From positions 1-8,482 of the forward strand of contig CANMHY010000021.1 of NCBI GenBank assembly GCA_947497675.1: 8,482 bases of DNA, read 5' to 3'. Under the pieces are notes generated by a model. It searched no databases, was not told the DNA's origin, and worked only from the letters and a program-made list of their open reading frames with translations. This document shows, piece after piece, positions 1-5,415 of the stretch. The translations under genes were made by a program, and so were the position numbers. Within the stretch, counting starts at the first letter, position 1; every line of letters starts with the position of its first letter. The stretch is from Alphaproteobacteria bacterium (GTDB taxonomy: Bacteria; Pseudomonadota; Alphaproteobacteria; 16-39-46).

Positions 1-3
1 CTC

Positions 4-32
4 TTGAAGCAAATGAATTCTTTAGGTACAAG
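4..32 (+). promoter_or_regulatory. Possible promoter upstream of yajC (weak)
   Basis: A TTGAAG box (4-9) and a TACAAG box (27-32) are separated by 17 bases and lie about 40 bases before the yajC start. Each matches the sigma-70 consensus at four of six positions. The same 70 bases could equally be the end of an upstream gene, because frame 3 is open from the window edge to a TAA at 69-71 and frame 1 to a TGA at 40-42, so this is only a candidate. Confidence 0.22.
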
Positions 33-72
33 AGAAGGATGAAGATTAATTTAACCATAAAAGGAATTTAAA

Positions 73-471
73 ATGATGTCATCTGCTGCAGGTGAGGGAT
101 TTAACTACATGTCTCTTATCCCATTTCTTCTTATTTTTGTTGTGATGTATTTCCTTCTTATTCGTCCCCAACAAAAACGTGTGCGTCAGCAACAAGAAAT
201 GTTAAAGAGTATTGTAAGGGGCGATAAAGTGTTGACTTCCGGTGGAATTATTGCAACTGTCTTAAAGGTTATCAATGATCAAGAACTTGAAGTTGAGATT
301 TCTGATGGGGTCAAGGTTCGTCTCATGCGCACAATGGTTGCGGATGTTTTAAACCGGTCTGCTCTCACCTCTAAGGGCGACGAAGCGTCTTCTTCTGATA
401 AAAAATCAGAATCGAAGGCAGCAAAATTGACTCCTAAAAAAGGTCGAAAAGAAGAAAAAAAGAAAAAGTAA
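73..471 (+). CDS. yajC: YajC, Sec translocon accessory membrane protein
   Basis: YajC is a small inner-membrane partner of SecD and SecF that associates with the SecYEG translocon. The 132-residue product has one hydrophobic segment at about residues 14-30, followed directly by the family signature FLLIRPQQKR (27-36) and the conserved GDKVLTSGG turn (50-58) in the cytoplasmic domain. An AAGGA ribosome binding site ends 7 bases before the ATG; a second ATG follows at once, so the protein may start at residue 2. The C-terminal tail from about residue 100 is unusually long and rich in lysine, serine and glutamate, ending in KKKK, and is probably disordered. The gene heads an apparent yajC-secD-secF operon, with 25 bases to secD. 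The identification is secure from motifs and context together. Confidence 0.96.
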   Translation: MMSSAAGEGFNYMSLIPFLLIFVVMYFLLIRPQQKRVRQQQEMLKSIVRGDKVLTSGGIIATVLKVINDQELEVEISDGVKVRLMRTMVADVLNRSALTSKGDEASSSDKKSESKAAKLTPKKGRKEEKKKK

Positions 472-496
472 ACGTTAGAAGTTAAAAGGTTTTTTT

Positions 497-2077
497 ATGT
501 CAACGCCACAGTGGAAAACAGTTCTCATTCTTTTAACATGTTTTATCGGGATATGGTTCGCGCTTCCTAATTTGTTTTCCAAAAAAACATTGGATACGCT
601 GCCTTCTTGGTTTCCCAAAACCCAGGTAAATTTGGGCTTGGATCTTCAAGGAGGCAGCCATCTTTTGCTTGAGGCAGACTTAAAAAATGTTGTCCATGAT
701 TATTTAGTGGGTCTTTTAGATTCAACCCGTTTTGCCCTTCGAAAAGATAAAATTGGATATGCCCATCTCCATACAGACCTTGCACAACATGCGATTATTT
801 TTGAGTTAAGATCTCCTCTTGAAGCAGAAGATCAGTCGCGGCTTTTTAAAACCCTTCAAAATATAGATCCCGATTTTACGGTGCAGATTGATGGCGTTCA
901 TGTAAGTCTTATTCTTTCAGAATTTGCAATTTCGAAGCGCGAAAAATCAGCAATCAGTCAATCGATTGAAATTGTGAGACGACGTATTGATGAAACCGGA
1001 ACCAAAGAGCCAACAATTCAACAGCAAGGCAGTAATCGTATTTTAATTCAATTGCCTGGCATTGATAATCCTGAGCATGTTAAAAATTTATTGGGACAGA
1101 CAGCAAAACTTTCATTTCGACTTTTAGATGATAGCGTTGCCCTTGAAGAAGCAATGGATGGACATCTCCCTCAAGGGTCAGAAATTTTAGAATCTGAAGA
1201 AATTGCGTCGCAAAAAGTAAACTATGTTGTCCGAAAGGCCATAATTGTTTCTGGGGAAACACTTTTGGATGCACAACCGAGCTTTGATGACAAAGGAAGA
1301 GCATCCGTCTCTTTTAAATTTGATGCGATCGGGGCTAAGAAGTTTGCAGATGCAACGCGTGCGAATGTTGGAAAACGTTTTGCCATTATTTTAGATGATA
1401 AAGTCATTAGTGCGCCTGTGATTTCTGAACCAATTACAGGGGGGCACGGCTCCATTACTGGTAACTTTTCTGTTCAAGAAGCAAGCGATTTCGCGCTCCT
1501 TTTAAGAGCCGGCGCTTTGCCAGCACCTCTCCATGTTCTGGAAGAGCGTACAGTGGGGCCTGATTTAGGAGCAGATTCTATTTCTGCAGGCAAGCATGCG
1601 ACAATTTTCTCGATCGTTTTAATTGCTGTTTTTATGGTTATAGCTTATGCCGCAATTGGCTTTATTGCAGATGTTGCTATGATTTTTAACCTTGTTCTTT
1701 TAATTGCAGCTCTTTCTCAGCTTGGGGCAACTTTAACGCTTCCTGGAATTGCAGGTGTGGCTTTAACGTTGGGAATTGCCGTTGATGCCAACGTTTTAAT
1801 TAATGAGCGCATTAAAGAAGAATTGCGTCTTGGCAAGCGTCTTCTTGTTGCCATCGATTCAGGATATAAACGGGCAATGTCCACCATCGTTGACTCCAAT
1901 TTGACAACCTTAATAGGAAGCCTATTGTTGTATATTTTTGGAACAGGGCCAATTCGTGGGTTTGCTGTAACGCTTTCCATTGGAATTCTGATTTCAATGT
2001 TTACAGCTGTTTCTTTGACCCGTTTAATTCTTATATCGTGGGTGAACTGGCGTCACCCCAAAACCCTTTGGATTTAA
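497..2077 (+). CDS. secD: SecD, protein translocase subunit
   Basis: SecD pairs with SecF to form an RND-type membrane machine that uses the proton motive force to help complete export through SecYEG. One N-terminal membrane segment (about 8-28) is followed by the GLDLQGG signature (47-53) and a large periplasmic P1 region with RRRIDETG (161-168). The head-to-membrane junction carries LLRAGALPAP (335-344). Five further membrane segments lie at about 366-387, 390-410, 413-433, 462-482 and 487-510. The proton-path motif VDANVLINERIKEE (429-442) contains the conserved Asp430. At 526 residues it is the short alphaproteobacterial form. An AAAAGG ribosome binding site sits 7 bases before the ATG. 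No frameshift or missing motif is seen. Confidence 0.98.
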   Translation: MSTPQWKTVLILLTCFIGIWFALPNLFSKKTLDTLPSWFPKTQVNLGLDLQGGSHLLLEADLKNVVHDYLVGLLDSTRFALRKDKIGYAHLHTDLAQHAIIFELRSPLEAEDQSRLFKTLQNIDPDFTVQIDGVHVSLILSEFAISKREKSAISQSIEIVRRRIDETGTKEPTIQQQGSNRILIQLPGIDNPEHVKNLLGQTAKLSFRLLDDSVALEEAMDGHLPQGSEILESEEIASQKVNYVVRKAIIVSGETLLDAQPSFDDKGRASVSFKFDAIGAKKFADATRANVGKRFAIILDDKVISAPVISEPITGGHGSITGNFSVQEASDFALLLRAGALPAPLHVLEERTVGPDLGADSISAGKHATIFSIVLIAVFMVIAYAAIGFIADVAMIFNLVLLIAALSQLGATLTLPGIAGVALTLGIAVDANVLINERIKEELRLGKRLLVAIDSGYKRAMSTIVDSNLTTLIGSLLLYIFGTGPIRGFAVTLSIGILISMFTAVSLTRLILISWVNWRHPKTLWI

Positions 2078-2089
2078 AAGAGGATTTAG

Positions 2090-3028
2090 ATGACCTTTAA
2101 GTGGCACGGGCTTTCCCTTATTCCTCATGGAACTTCAATCGATTTTATACGTATCAGGCATTTTACCTATGCTGTATCGATTCTCATTACAATCATTACC
2201 TTTGCAATGCTCTGGGCTCAAGGTCTTAATTTAGGCATTGATTTCAAAGGAGGGATTCTCATTGAAATACAGACGAAAGGTCCCGCAAACCTTAAAGAAT
2301 TGAGAGATCATGTTGCGAACCTCGACTTAGGGGAAGTTGCGCTTCAGGAGTTTGGACGTTCCGATGAGGTTTTGATTCGTCTGGCTCGCCAAGAGGGCGG
2401 TGAACAAGGACAAATCAAGGCGATTTCAAAGATTCAAAAAGCTTTAGGAGAAGATGTTTCCTTTAGGCGCATTGAAACCGTTGGGCCTAAGATGGGCGAA
2501 GAATTGGTTCACAATGGTATCTATGCTGTTTTTTGGTGTTTGGTGGCCATGCTGGTGTACATTTGGATCCGATTTGAATTGCACTTTGCAATATGTGCCA
2601 TTATTGCGCTTTTTCATGATGCCATAGCAGTTCTTGCGCTTTATACAATCTTCCATTTTGAATTTAATTCTCAAGCCATTGTCGCGATTCTCATGACGGT
2701 TGGCTATTCTATTAATGATACAGTTGTTATTTACGATCGTATTCGTGAAAATTTACGCAAGTACAAAGCGATGCCAGATCGTGAACTTATTAATTTGAGT
2801 ATTAATGAGACCCTTTCCCGGACAATTTTAACGTCTTCAACGACGCTCTTGTCTTTGATTGCTCTTTATGCCTTTGGAGGCGAGGTTGTGGCAGAATACT
2901 CCTTGCCACTTATTATCGGCATTACCTTTGGAACGTATTCTTCTATTTTCTTATCGGCGCCCCTCTTATTATTCTTTAGTTTGCGTAAGAAAAATCAAAG
3001 TGCTGAGAAAATTCCTCAAAAAGTTTAG
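2090..3028 (+). CDS. secF: SecF, protein translocase subunit
   Basis: SecF is the second half of the SecDF motor. The product (312 aa) begins with the typical short cytoplasmic stretch KWHGLSLIPHGTSIDFIRIR, then membrane segment 1 (about 26-44) and the GIDFKGG signature (49-55) that opens the periplasmic domain. ETVGPKMGEEL (129-139) precedes five membrane segments (about 142-160, 165-188, 195-214, 246-264 and 269-297). The functional motif VGYSINDTVVIYDRIREN (204-221) and the RTILTSSTTL stretch (244-253) are intact. The ribosome binding site AAGAGGA lies in the 12-base gap after secD, so translation is probably coupled. There is no clear terminator after the stop; a decayed TA stump on the other strand begins within 20 bases. 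Confidence 0.98.
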   Translation: MTFKWHGLSLIPHGTSIDFIRIRHFTYAVSILITIITFAMLWAQGLNLGIDFKGGILIEIQTKGPANLKELRDHVANLDLGEVALQEFGRSDEVLIRLARQEGGEQGQIKAISKIQKALGEDVSFRRIETVGPKMGEELVHNGIYAVFWCLVAMLVYIWIRFELHFAICAIIALFHDAIAVLALYTIFHFEFNSQAIVAILMTVGYSINDTVVIYDRIRENLRKYKAMPDRELINLSINETLSRTILTSSTTLLSLIALYAFGGEVVAEYSLPLIIGITFGTYSSIFLSAPLLLFFSLRKKNQSAEKIPQKV

Positions 3029-3047
3029 ACAAGATTGGAAAAATTTT

Positions 3048-3107
3048 CTAAATCAAGAGTGATATCTTGAATAATACGGAGCACCCTATAACCAAATAGT
3101 TGCTCAT
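3048..3107 (-). pseudogene. Stump of a VapC-like PIN-domain toxin
   Basis: This frame begins with an ATG that overlaps the stop of the preceding antitoxin remnant as ATGA, the usual coupling in vapBC/phd-type operons. It reads MSNYLVIGCSVLFK and reaches a TAG after 19 codons, next to the 3' end of secF. VapC toxins start with a short beta strand ending in a catalytic aspartate, typically (V/I)(I/V)D.S; here the expected aspartate is a glycine (IGCSV), a single-base change from GAT to GGT. The rest of the PIN domain (about 110 residues) is missing. The assignment rests on position, overlap and the N-terminal pattern, and is an inference from a very short sequence. It cannot encode a working nuclease. 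Confidence 0.5.
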
Positions 3108-3346
3108 TTCTTTTCCTCTTCTTTCATGCTGATAATTTCATCGACGGTTCCTAAAGGGGATTTTTTTAGAAGATCCTTAAGCTCCTTAAAAATAGAGGAT
3201 TTTTTTCTCTATTGTAGGGCTCTTATCGGGACAATAATGGCAACTTCCTGGCTCCTGTTTGTTAGGCAAGTTTGTTGCCCTTTTTGGACCTGACGAATAA
3301 GTTCAGGAAGATGTGTCTTAGTTTTGAACATTCCAACTTTTTGCAT
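3104..3346 (-). pseudogene. Phd/YefM-like antitoxin interrupted by an in-frame TAG
   Basis: Read through one amber codon (3209-3211), this frame gives about 80 residues. The first 45 show the Phd/YefM (prevent-host-death) DNA-binding domain: VGMFKTKTHLPELIRQVQKG corresponds to the family pattern VG.FEAKTHLSELI..V..G, followed by a short strand pair ending EVAIIVP. After the TAG, the frame continues as a charged helix and the ending LGTVDEIISMKEEEK, as in antitoxin tails that wrap the partner toxin. The ATG has an AAAGGA ribosome binding site 6 bases upstream. The stop removes the toxin-binding half, so a 45-residue DNA-binding fragment at most would be made. It starts 1 base after the HigA-like remnant ends, and its final TGA overlaps the VapC stump start by 4 bases. 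Confidence 0.72.
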
Positions 3347-3347
3347 T

Positions 3348-3596
3348 TCATTTCCTTTGTCCGGTTTGCAGTACTTGATTACTATATGTCTTTAGAATGT
3401 CGAAGCAATTTTCTGCGGAGATCCACTTAAAAGGGTTTGAATATTTCAAGACTATTGAAATGGTGGATTTTCAAGGATTAACTTTAAAACCGAGAGCGGG
3501 TAGATGCTGAGGATCAAGATAACGTTATTTTAAAATTTCTCCTGGATGAGGGGGAATATGCATTTGAAAACGAAGCATTTCCGATTTCTTAGACAT
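3348..3596 (-). pseudogene. higA: HigA-family antitoxin remnant with two in-frame stops
   Basis: HigA antitoxins are XRE-type helix-turn-helix proteins with a hallmark N-terminus. Here one continuous frame reads MHIPPHPGEILK, then TAA (3525-3527), RYLDPQHL, ALGF, then TGA (3465-3467), KSTISIVLK, and ISAENCFDILK before its final stop. These match the family order PPHPGEILKE.YL.PLGL, LG...KTIS.ILNG and IS.EMALRL(S/A)K. Both stops can come from single substitutions (GAA to TAA, CGA to TGA). About six residues seem lost between QHL and ALGF, and the C-terminal W.NLQ..YDL segment is not recognisable. The frame can start at 3596, 3578 or 3563; none has a good ribosome binding site. It begins 6 bases after the yafQ stop and ends 1 base before the Phd-like start. 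No HigB toxin is adjacent. Confidence 0.75.
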
Positions 3597-3602
3597 ATAT
3601 AT

Positions 3603-3872
3603 TTATTTGAATAAGTCTGAATGAGTTCCAGTTCTTTCAAGAATGATTGCCGAATCTGTTATCTTGTAAATCAGAAGCCAATCGGGCTCAATATGACATT
3701 CGCGGCTGTCTTTATAGTTTTCTTTCAAAGGATGATCACGATATTTTACAGGAAGCTGTTCTTTTGCTACGAGTGATTGAATAATAATCTTTAATTTGTG
3801 AAGATCTTTCCCTCTTTTTTTTGTGCGTTTAATATCTTTTTCAAACTGATTATGATAGATAATACCCAACAA
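3603..3872 (-). CDS. yafQ: YafQ-family endoribonuclease toxin (RelE superfamily)
   Basis: YafQ is the toxin of the DinJ-YafQ type II module: it binds the ribosome and cuts mRNA in the A site. The 89-residue product aligns over its whole length with E. coli YafQ from memory: DHPLKENYKDSRECHIEPDW, then LLIYKITD and RTGTHSDLF at the end. The active-site residues His50, His63, Asp67 and His87 of E. coli YafQ correspond here to His47, His60, Asp64 and His84, all at a constant offset of three, so the toxin looks catalytically intact. It starts at a TTG (the next codon is also TTG) with an AGAGG site 8 bases upstream inside the end of dinJ. The gap to dinJ is 3 bases, so the pair should be co-translated. 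An intact toxin implies that DinJ is still expressed. Confidence 0.9.
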   Translation of the reverse strand: MLGIIYHNQFEKDIKRTKKRGKDLHKLKIIIQSLVAKEQLPVKYRDHPLKENYKDSRECHIEPDWLLIYKITDSAIILERTGTHSDLFK

Positions 3873-3875
3873 AAT

Positions 3876-4148
3876 TTATGCCTCTAAATTTTTGAACAGC
3901 TCGTCTAAGCTAGAGAATTTCACTAAATTAATATCATCATCAGTTTCTGAAAAGACTTTGAGAGTTTTTGCATTTGGGATTTTTAATCCTATAGGCCAAA
4001 CATGGTTTTGTACTATCTGTTTATAGAGCATAGTTACAGCTTGATCAGGGGTAATGCCAAGCTTATGCAAAACAGTTTCTGCTTTCTTTTTTAAATAAGG
4101 CTCAATTTTAGCTTTCACAACAGACGATTTAATCATTTTAATCATCAC
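3876..4148 (-). CDS. dinJ: RelB/DinJ-family antitoxin
   Basis: DinJ neutralises YafQ by direct binding and represses its own operon through a ribbon-helix-helix (RHH) domain. The 90-residue product has the RHH strand SSVVKAKIEP (8-17), helix 18-30 and helix 33-47 with the family phrase LGITPDQAV. After this come WPIGLKIPNAKTLK (51-64), matching the conserved (P)F.L.IPNAET segment, and a C-terminal acidic region ending SLDELFKNLEA that would contact the toxin. The start is uncertain: GTG at 4148, ATG at 4145 and ATG at 4136 are all possible, and no Shine-Dalgarno is seen before any of them. The candidate -10 box ends only about 10 bases before the GTG, so the mRNA would be nearly leaderless. 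The gene directly precedes yafQ. Confidence 0.88.
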   Translation of the reverse strand: MMIKMIKSSVVKAKIEPYLKKKAETVLHKLGITPDQAVTMLYKQIVQNHVWPIGLKIPNAKTLKVFSETDDDINLVKFSSLDELFKNLEA

Positions 4149-4157
4149 ATTAGGCTA

Positions 4158-4186
4158 TTAATACCATACAATTGGCATATTTTCAA
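4158..4186 (-). promoter_or_regulatory. Promoter of the dinJ-yafQ array
   Basis: On the minus strand a TTGAAA box (4181-4186) is separated by exactly 17 bases from TATTAA (4158-4163). Transcription should begin near 4151, just before the first possible dinJ start codon. The -10 box sits in the 8-base palindrome TATTAATA, a plausible part of an RHH operator for DinJ autorepression. A perfect TATAAT also occurs upstream (minus strand, 4224-4229), but the TTGACG before it is only 11 bases away, too close for a normal promoter. Confidence 0.5.
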
Positions 4187-4226
4187 CTTTTTTAGAAAAG
4201 ATGCCCTATTTTCTCTCGCCTTAATT

Positions 4227-4240
4227 ATAGAAATTTCTAT
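4227..4240. repeat. Perfect 14-base palindrome upstream of dinJ
   Basis: ATAGAAATTTCTAT is fully self-complementary. It lies about 40 bases upstream of the dinJ -35 box and only seven bases from a second hairpin-forming element (TAGAAAA, one base, TTTTCTA at 4248-4262). In very AT-rich DNA such palindromes arise by chance, but two side by side near a TA promoter could be operator sites for the DinJ or DinJ-YafQ repressor. Confidence 0.4.
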
Positions 4241-4247
4241 CGTCAAT

Positions 4248-4262
4248 TAGAAAAATTTTCTA
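4248..4262. repeat. 7+7 base inverted repeat at the end of the ATPase remnant
   Basis: TAGAAAA and TTTTCTA flank one A. The element covers the stop codon of the DUF4143-type remnant on the minus strand. Thirteen of its bases (GAAAAATTTTCTA, 4250-4262) recur at 3038-3050, at the end of the VapC stump. No T-run follows on either strand that would make a convincing terminator. Confidence 0.35.
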
Positions 4263-4540
4263 CAAAAATATTGAAAATGGAACAGCAATGATTTGAGGGG
4301 CGACTTGTAAGACGGTTTGTCCTCCGTAAAGAATAATACCAAGAGCACTCGGATTTTCAGATTGGGGTCTTTTAATCCAGAAAGATCTTGTTTCTGAAGA
4401 GATTCAGAGTCCTTACATTCTATTCCAATGATGCGCGTTCCTTTGTTAAAAAGAAATCAATCTCTTTCCCGAGGTGAGTCCGTTGATATCTCTTCACGAT
4501 GTAAAATATAGCATAAGGATGTTATAATTTACATCATATT
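4260..4540 (-). pseudogene. C-terminal fragment of a DUF4143-type AAA ATPase, frameshifted
   Basis: Three blocks in different frames together match the nuclease-like C-terminal (DUF4143) domain of the AAA_14 ATP-binding proteins common as accessory genes. Block 1 (4441-4470) reads GKEIDFFLTK, as in the family's G.EVDF(L/V). Block 2 (4370-4441) reads GTRIIGIECKDSESLQKQDL, as in the conserved IG(I/V)E(C/V)K. Block 3 (4260-4370) reads RPQSENPSALGIILYGGQ and continues to a TAG, as in the final ..G(I/V)(V/I)LY.G segment. One-base shifts separate the blocks. Upstream, to about 4540, only scraps such as LYF are recognisable, and the ATPase domain is absent. The left edge (stop codon) is firm; the right edge is approximate. 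It is non-functional. Confidence 0.6.
4498..4535. repeat. Imperfect 13-base inverted repeat
   Basis: GATGTAAAATATA (4498-4510) and TATAATTTACATC (4523-4535) pair at 12 of 13 positions around a 12-base loop. It falls in decayed sequence at the upstream edge of the ATPase remnant. No T-run follows on either strand, so it is not an obvious terminator. It may be a relic operator or a chance feature of AT-rich DNA. Confidence 0.45.
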
Positions 4541-4619
4541 TCAAAAAGAAGGATATTCTTTCGATATTTCAATAGATTGCTTCAATTTAATAGAAAGTAA
4601 TATTTGTTATTGCATTTTC

Positions 4620-4647
4620 TTGATTATGAATAAATCTTGTGTATAAC
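4620..4647 (+). promoter_or_regulatory. Promoter of the abiE locus
   Basis: TTGATT (4620-4625) and TATAAC (4642-4647) are 16 bases apart; the -10 box matches the consensus at five of six positions. Transcription would begin near 4654, inside the large palindrome that starts at 4643, leaving a leader of about 80 bases before abiEi. The overlap of the -10 box and start site with the palindrome is the layout expected for autorepression. Confidence 0.5.
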
Positions 4648-4689
4648 TCTACATTAGGTTACACTTAGTGTAACCTAATGTAGAGTTAT
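4643..4689. promoter_or_regulatory. 47-base palindrome, probable AbiEi operator
   Basis: Two arms of 23 bases (4643-4665 and 4667-4689) are perfectly complementary around a single T at 4666; each arm contains CTACATTAGGTTACAC or its complement. Chance cannot reasonably explain this. The element begins inside the -10 box of the candidate promoter and ends 46 bases before the abiEi ATG. AbiEi antitoxins are known to repress their own operon by binding inverted repeats in the promoter; that this is such a site is inference from position. The lack of a T-run and the low GC content argue against a terminator. In RNA the complete element would form a 23-base-pair hairpin if transcription started upstream. 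Confidence 0.8.
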
Positions 4690-4715
4690 GAGCTTATGCA
4701 ACCGATGATATACTT

Positions 4716-4727
4716 AGCCAATTGGCT
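4716..4727. repeat. 12-base palindrome before the abiEi start
   Basis: AGCCAATTGGCT is perfectly self-complementary and occupies the place where a Shine-Dalgarno sequence would be expected for the TTG at 4727 or the ATG at 4736. It is followed directly by a second short palindrome, TTGATCAA (4727-4734). These may form part of the repressor binding region or influence translation; there is no direct evidence for either. Confidence 0.4.
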
Positions 4728-4735
4728 TGATCAAA

Positions 4736-5233
4736 ATGCCAATACTGAACGTTATCTCTTTACCTTTCAGGGGGCTACGTGCGCTTTTCCCAGAATTGTC
4801 TAACGCAACCTTTAAAACGCTTTTGAGCCGAACCGCATGTTCTAGATATCTGGATAGGCTCTGTCGTGGTTTATATATCTGCAAGCGTGCAGCACCTCCG
4901 AATAGATTAGTCCTCTTCCATGCGGTTGCTCTTTTGAGAGCCGATGAGTTTAATTATATTAGTCTCGAAACAACGTTAAGTGAAGAGGGAGTTATCTCTC
5001 AAATTCCTACGAACTGGATTTCAATCATGTCGTCTGGTCGAAGCAACGTCGTCTCTTGTGGTATATTTGGGACGATAGAATTTATTCATACGTGTCAAAA
5101 GCCAGTGCGTATTAGAGAGCAACTGTATTATGATGAAAAGTGTCGATTATGGCGTGCAACGATACCTCTGGCACTAAGAGATATGAGAGCCACACATCGA
5201 AATTGTGATTTAATTGATTGGGATCCGTACTAA
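4736..5233 (+). CDS. abiEi: AbiEi-family type IV antitoxin (transcriptional repressor)
   Basis: AbiEi counteracts the AbiEii nucleotidyltransferase toxin without binding it and represses the abiE operon through an N-terminal winged-helix domain. From the ATG at 4736 the protein has 165 residues. The N-terminal part has the helix-turn-helix pattern ATFKTLLSRTACSRYLDRLCRGLY (residues about 24-47, ending in the typical RG.Y wing). The core signature EFNYISLETTLSEEG, followed by VISQIP (about 71-91), is the strongest family match, then SGRS and G.IEFIHT. A TTG nine bases upstream (4727) is an alternative start; neither start has a Shine-Dalgarno, and a perfect 12-base palindrome (4716-4727) sits just before them. 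No frame damage is seen. The cognate toxin downstream is only a fragment, so this antitoxin is effectively an orphan. Confidence 0.85.
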   Translation: MPILNVISLPFRGLRALFPELSNATFKTLLSRTACSRYLDRLCRGLYICKRAAPPNRLVLFHAVALLRADEFNYISLETTLSEEGVISQIPTNWISIMSSGRSNVVSCGIFGTIEFIHTCQKPVRIREQLYYDEKCRLWRATIPLALRDMRATHRNCDLIDWDPY

Positions 5234-5241
5234 TAAATTGA

Positions 5242-5415
5242 TTTGATCAACTTGTTATTCGGATTTTAAAAAATCAACCAAACTTATTTCCTTTAAAAGT
5301 CGTAGTCGAAAAGGAATTTTTGTATCATGACATAGTTAGGGTATTGAGCCATAATGACATCCTGTTCCTCCTTAAAAAAGAAGATTCCTTAAATTCAAGC
5401 AACAAGTTGGTCTGA
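5242..5415 (+). pseudogene. abiEii: AbiEii toxin N-terminal remnant
   Basis: AbiEii is a nucleotidyltransferase toxin that normally follows abiEi. Eight bases after the abiEi stop an open frame of 57 codons reads FDQLVIRILKNQPNLFPLK, then VVVEKEFLYHDIVRVLSHND, then ILFLLK. From family memory, AbiEii proteins begin FD.LV...L......LRPVVEKELLHHDILR.LS..GLL..LTFIGGT.LR..YG. The resemblance stops after LLK: the LTF.GGT nucleotide-binding strand and everything after it are missing, and a TGA closes the frame. A TGA (5239-5241) precedes the first codon and no start codon is present. The gene has lost both its start and its catalytic domain and cannot make a toxin. The position right after abiEi supports the identification. 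Confidence 0.65.

Noticed and set aside
1..72. Tail of an upstream gene before yajC
   Set aside because: Two frames are open to the window edge with stops at 40-42 and 69-71, but the stretch is too short to recognise a protein.
1717..1980. Minus-strand open frames inside secD (also 567-785, 1080-1304, 1222-1455)
   Set aside because: They are antisense shadows of a conserved gene, without ribosome binding sites or domain signatures.
2859..3062. Plus-strand open frame of 67 codons overlapping the end of secF
   Set aside because: It lies out of frame inside secF and has no independent start signal or recognisable protein features.
3170..3208. Hairpin ATCCT/AGGAT followed by a T-run as a secF terminator
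   Set aside because: The stem has only five pairs with a loop of about 20 bases, and it lies inside the Phd-like coding frame.
3209..3211. Amber read-through or recoding of the Phd-like antitoxin
   Set aside because: Its neighbours carry stops of other kinds (TAA, TGA) and the toxin stump is truncated, so simple decay is the better explanation.
3397..3510. Plus-strand frame of 37 codons starting MSKQFSAEIHL
   Set aside because: It is the antisense reading of the HigA-like remnant; the minus strand shows a clear family pattern and this frame has no ribosome binding site or match.
4643..4689. The long palindrome as a Rho-independent terminator
   Set aside because: No T-run follows on either strand, GC content is low, and it overlaps a promoter rather than following a gene.
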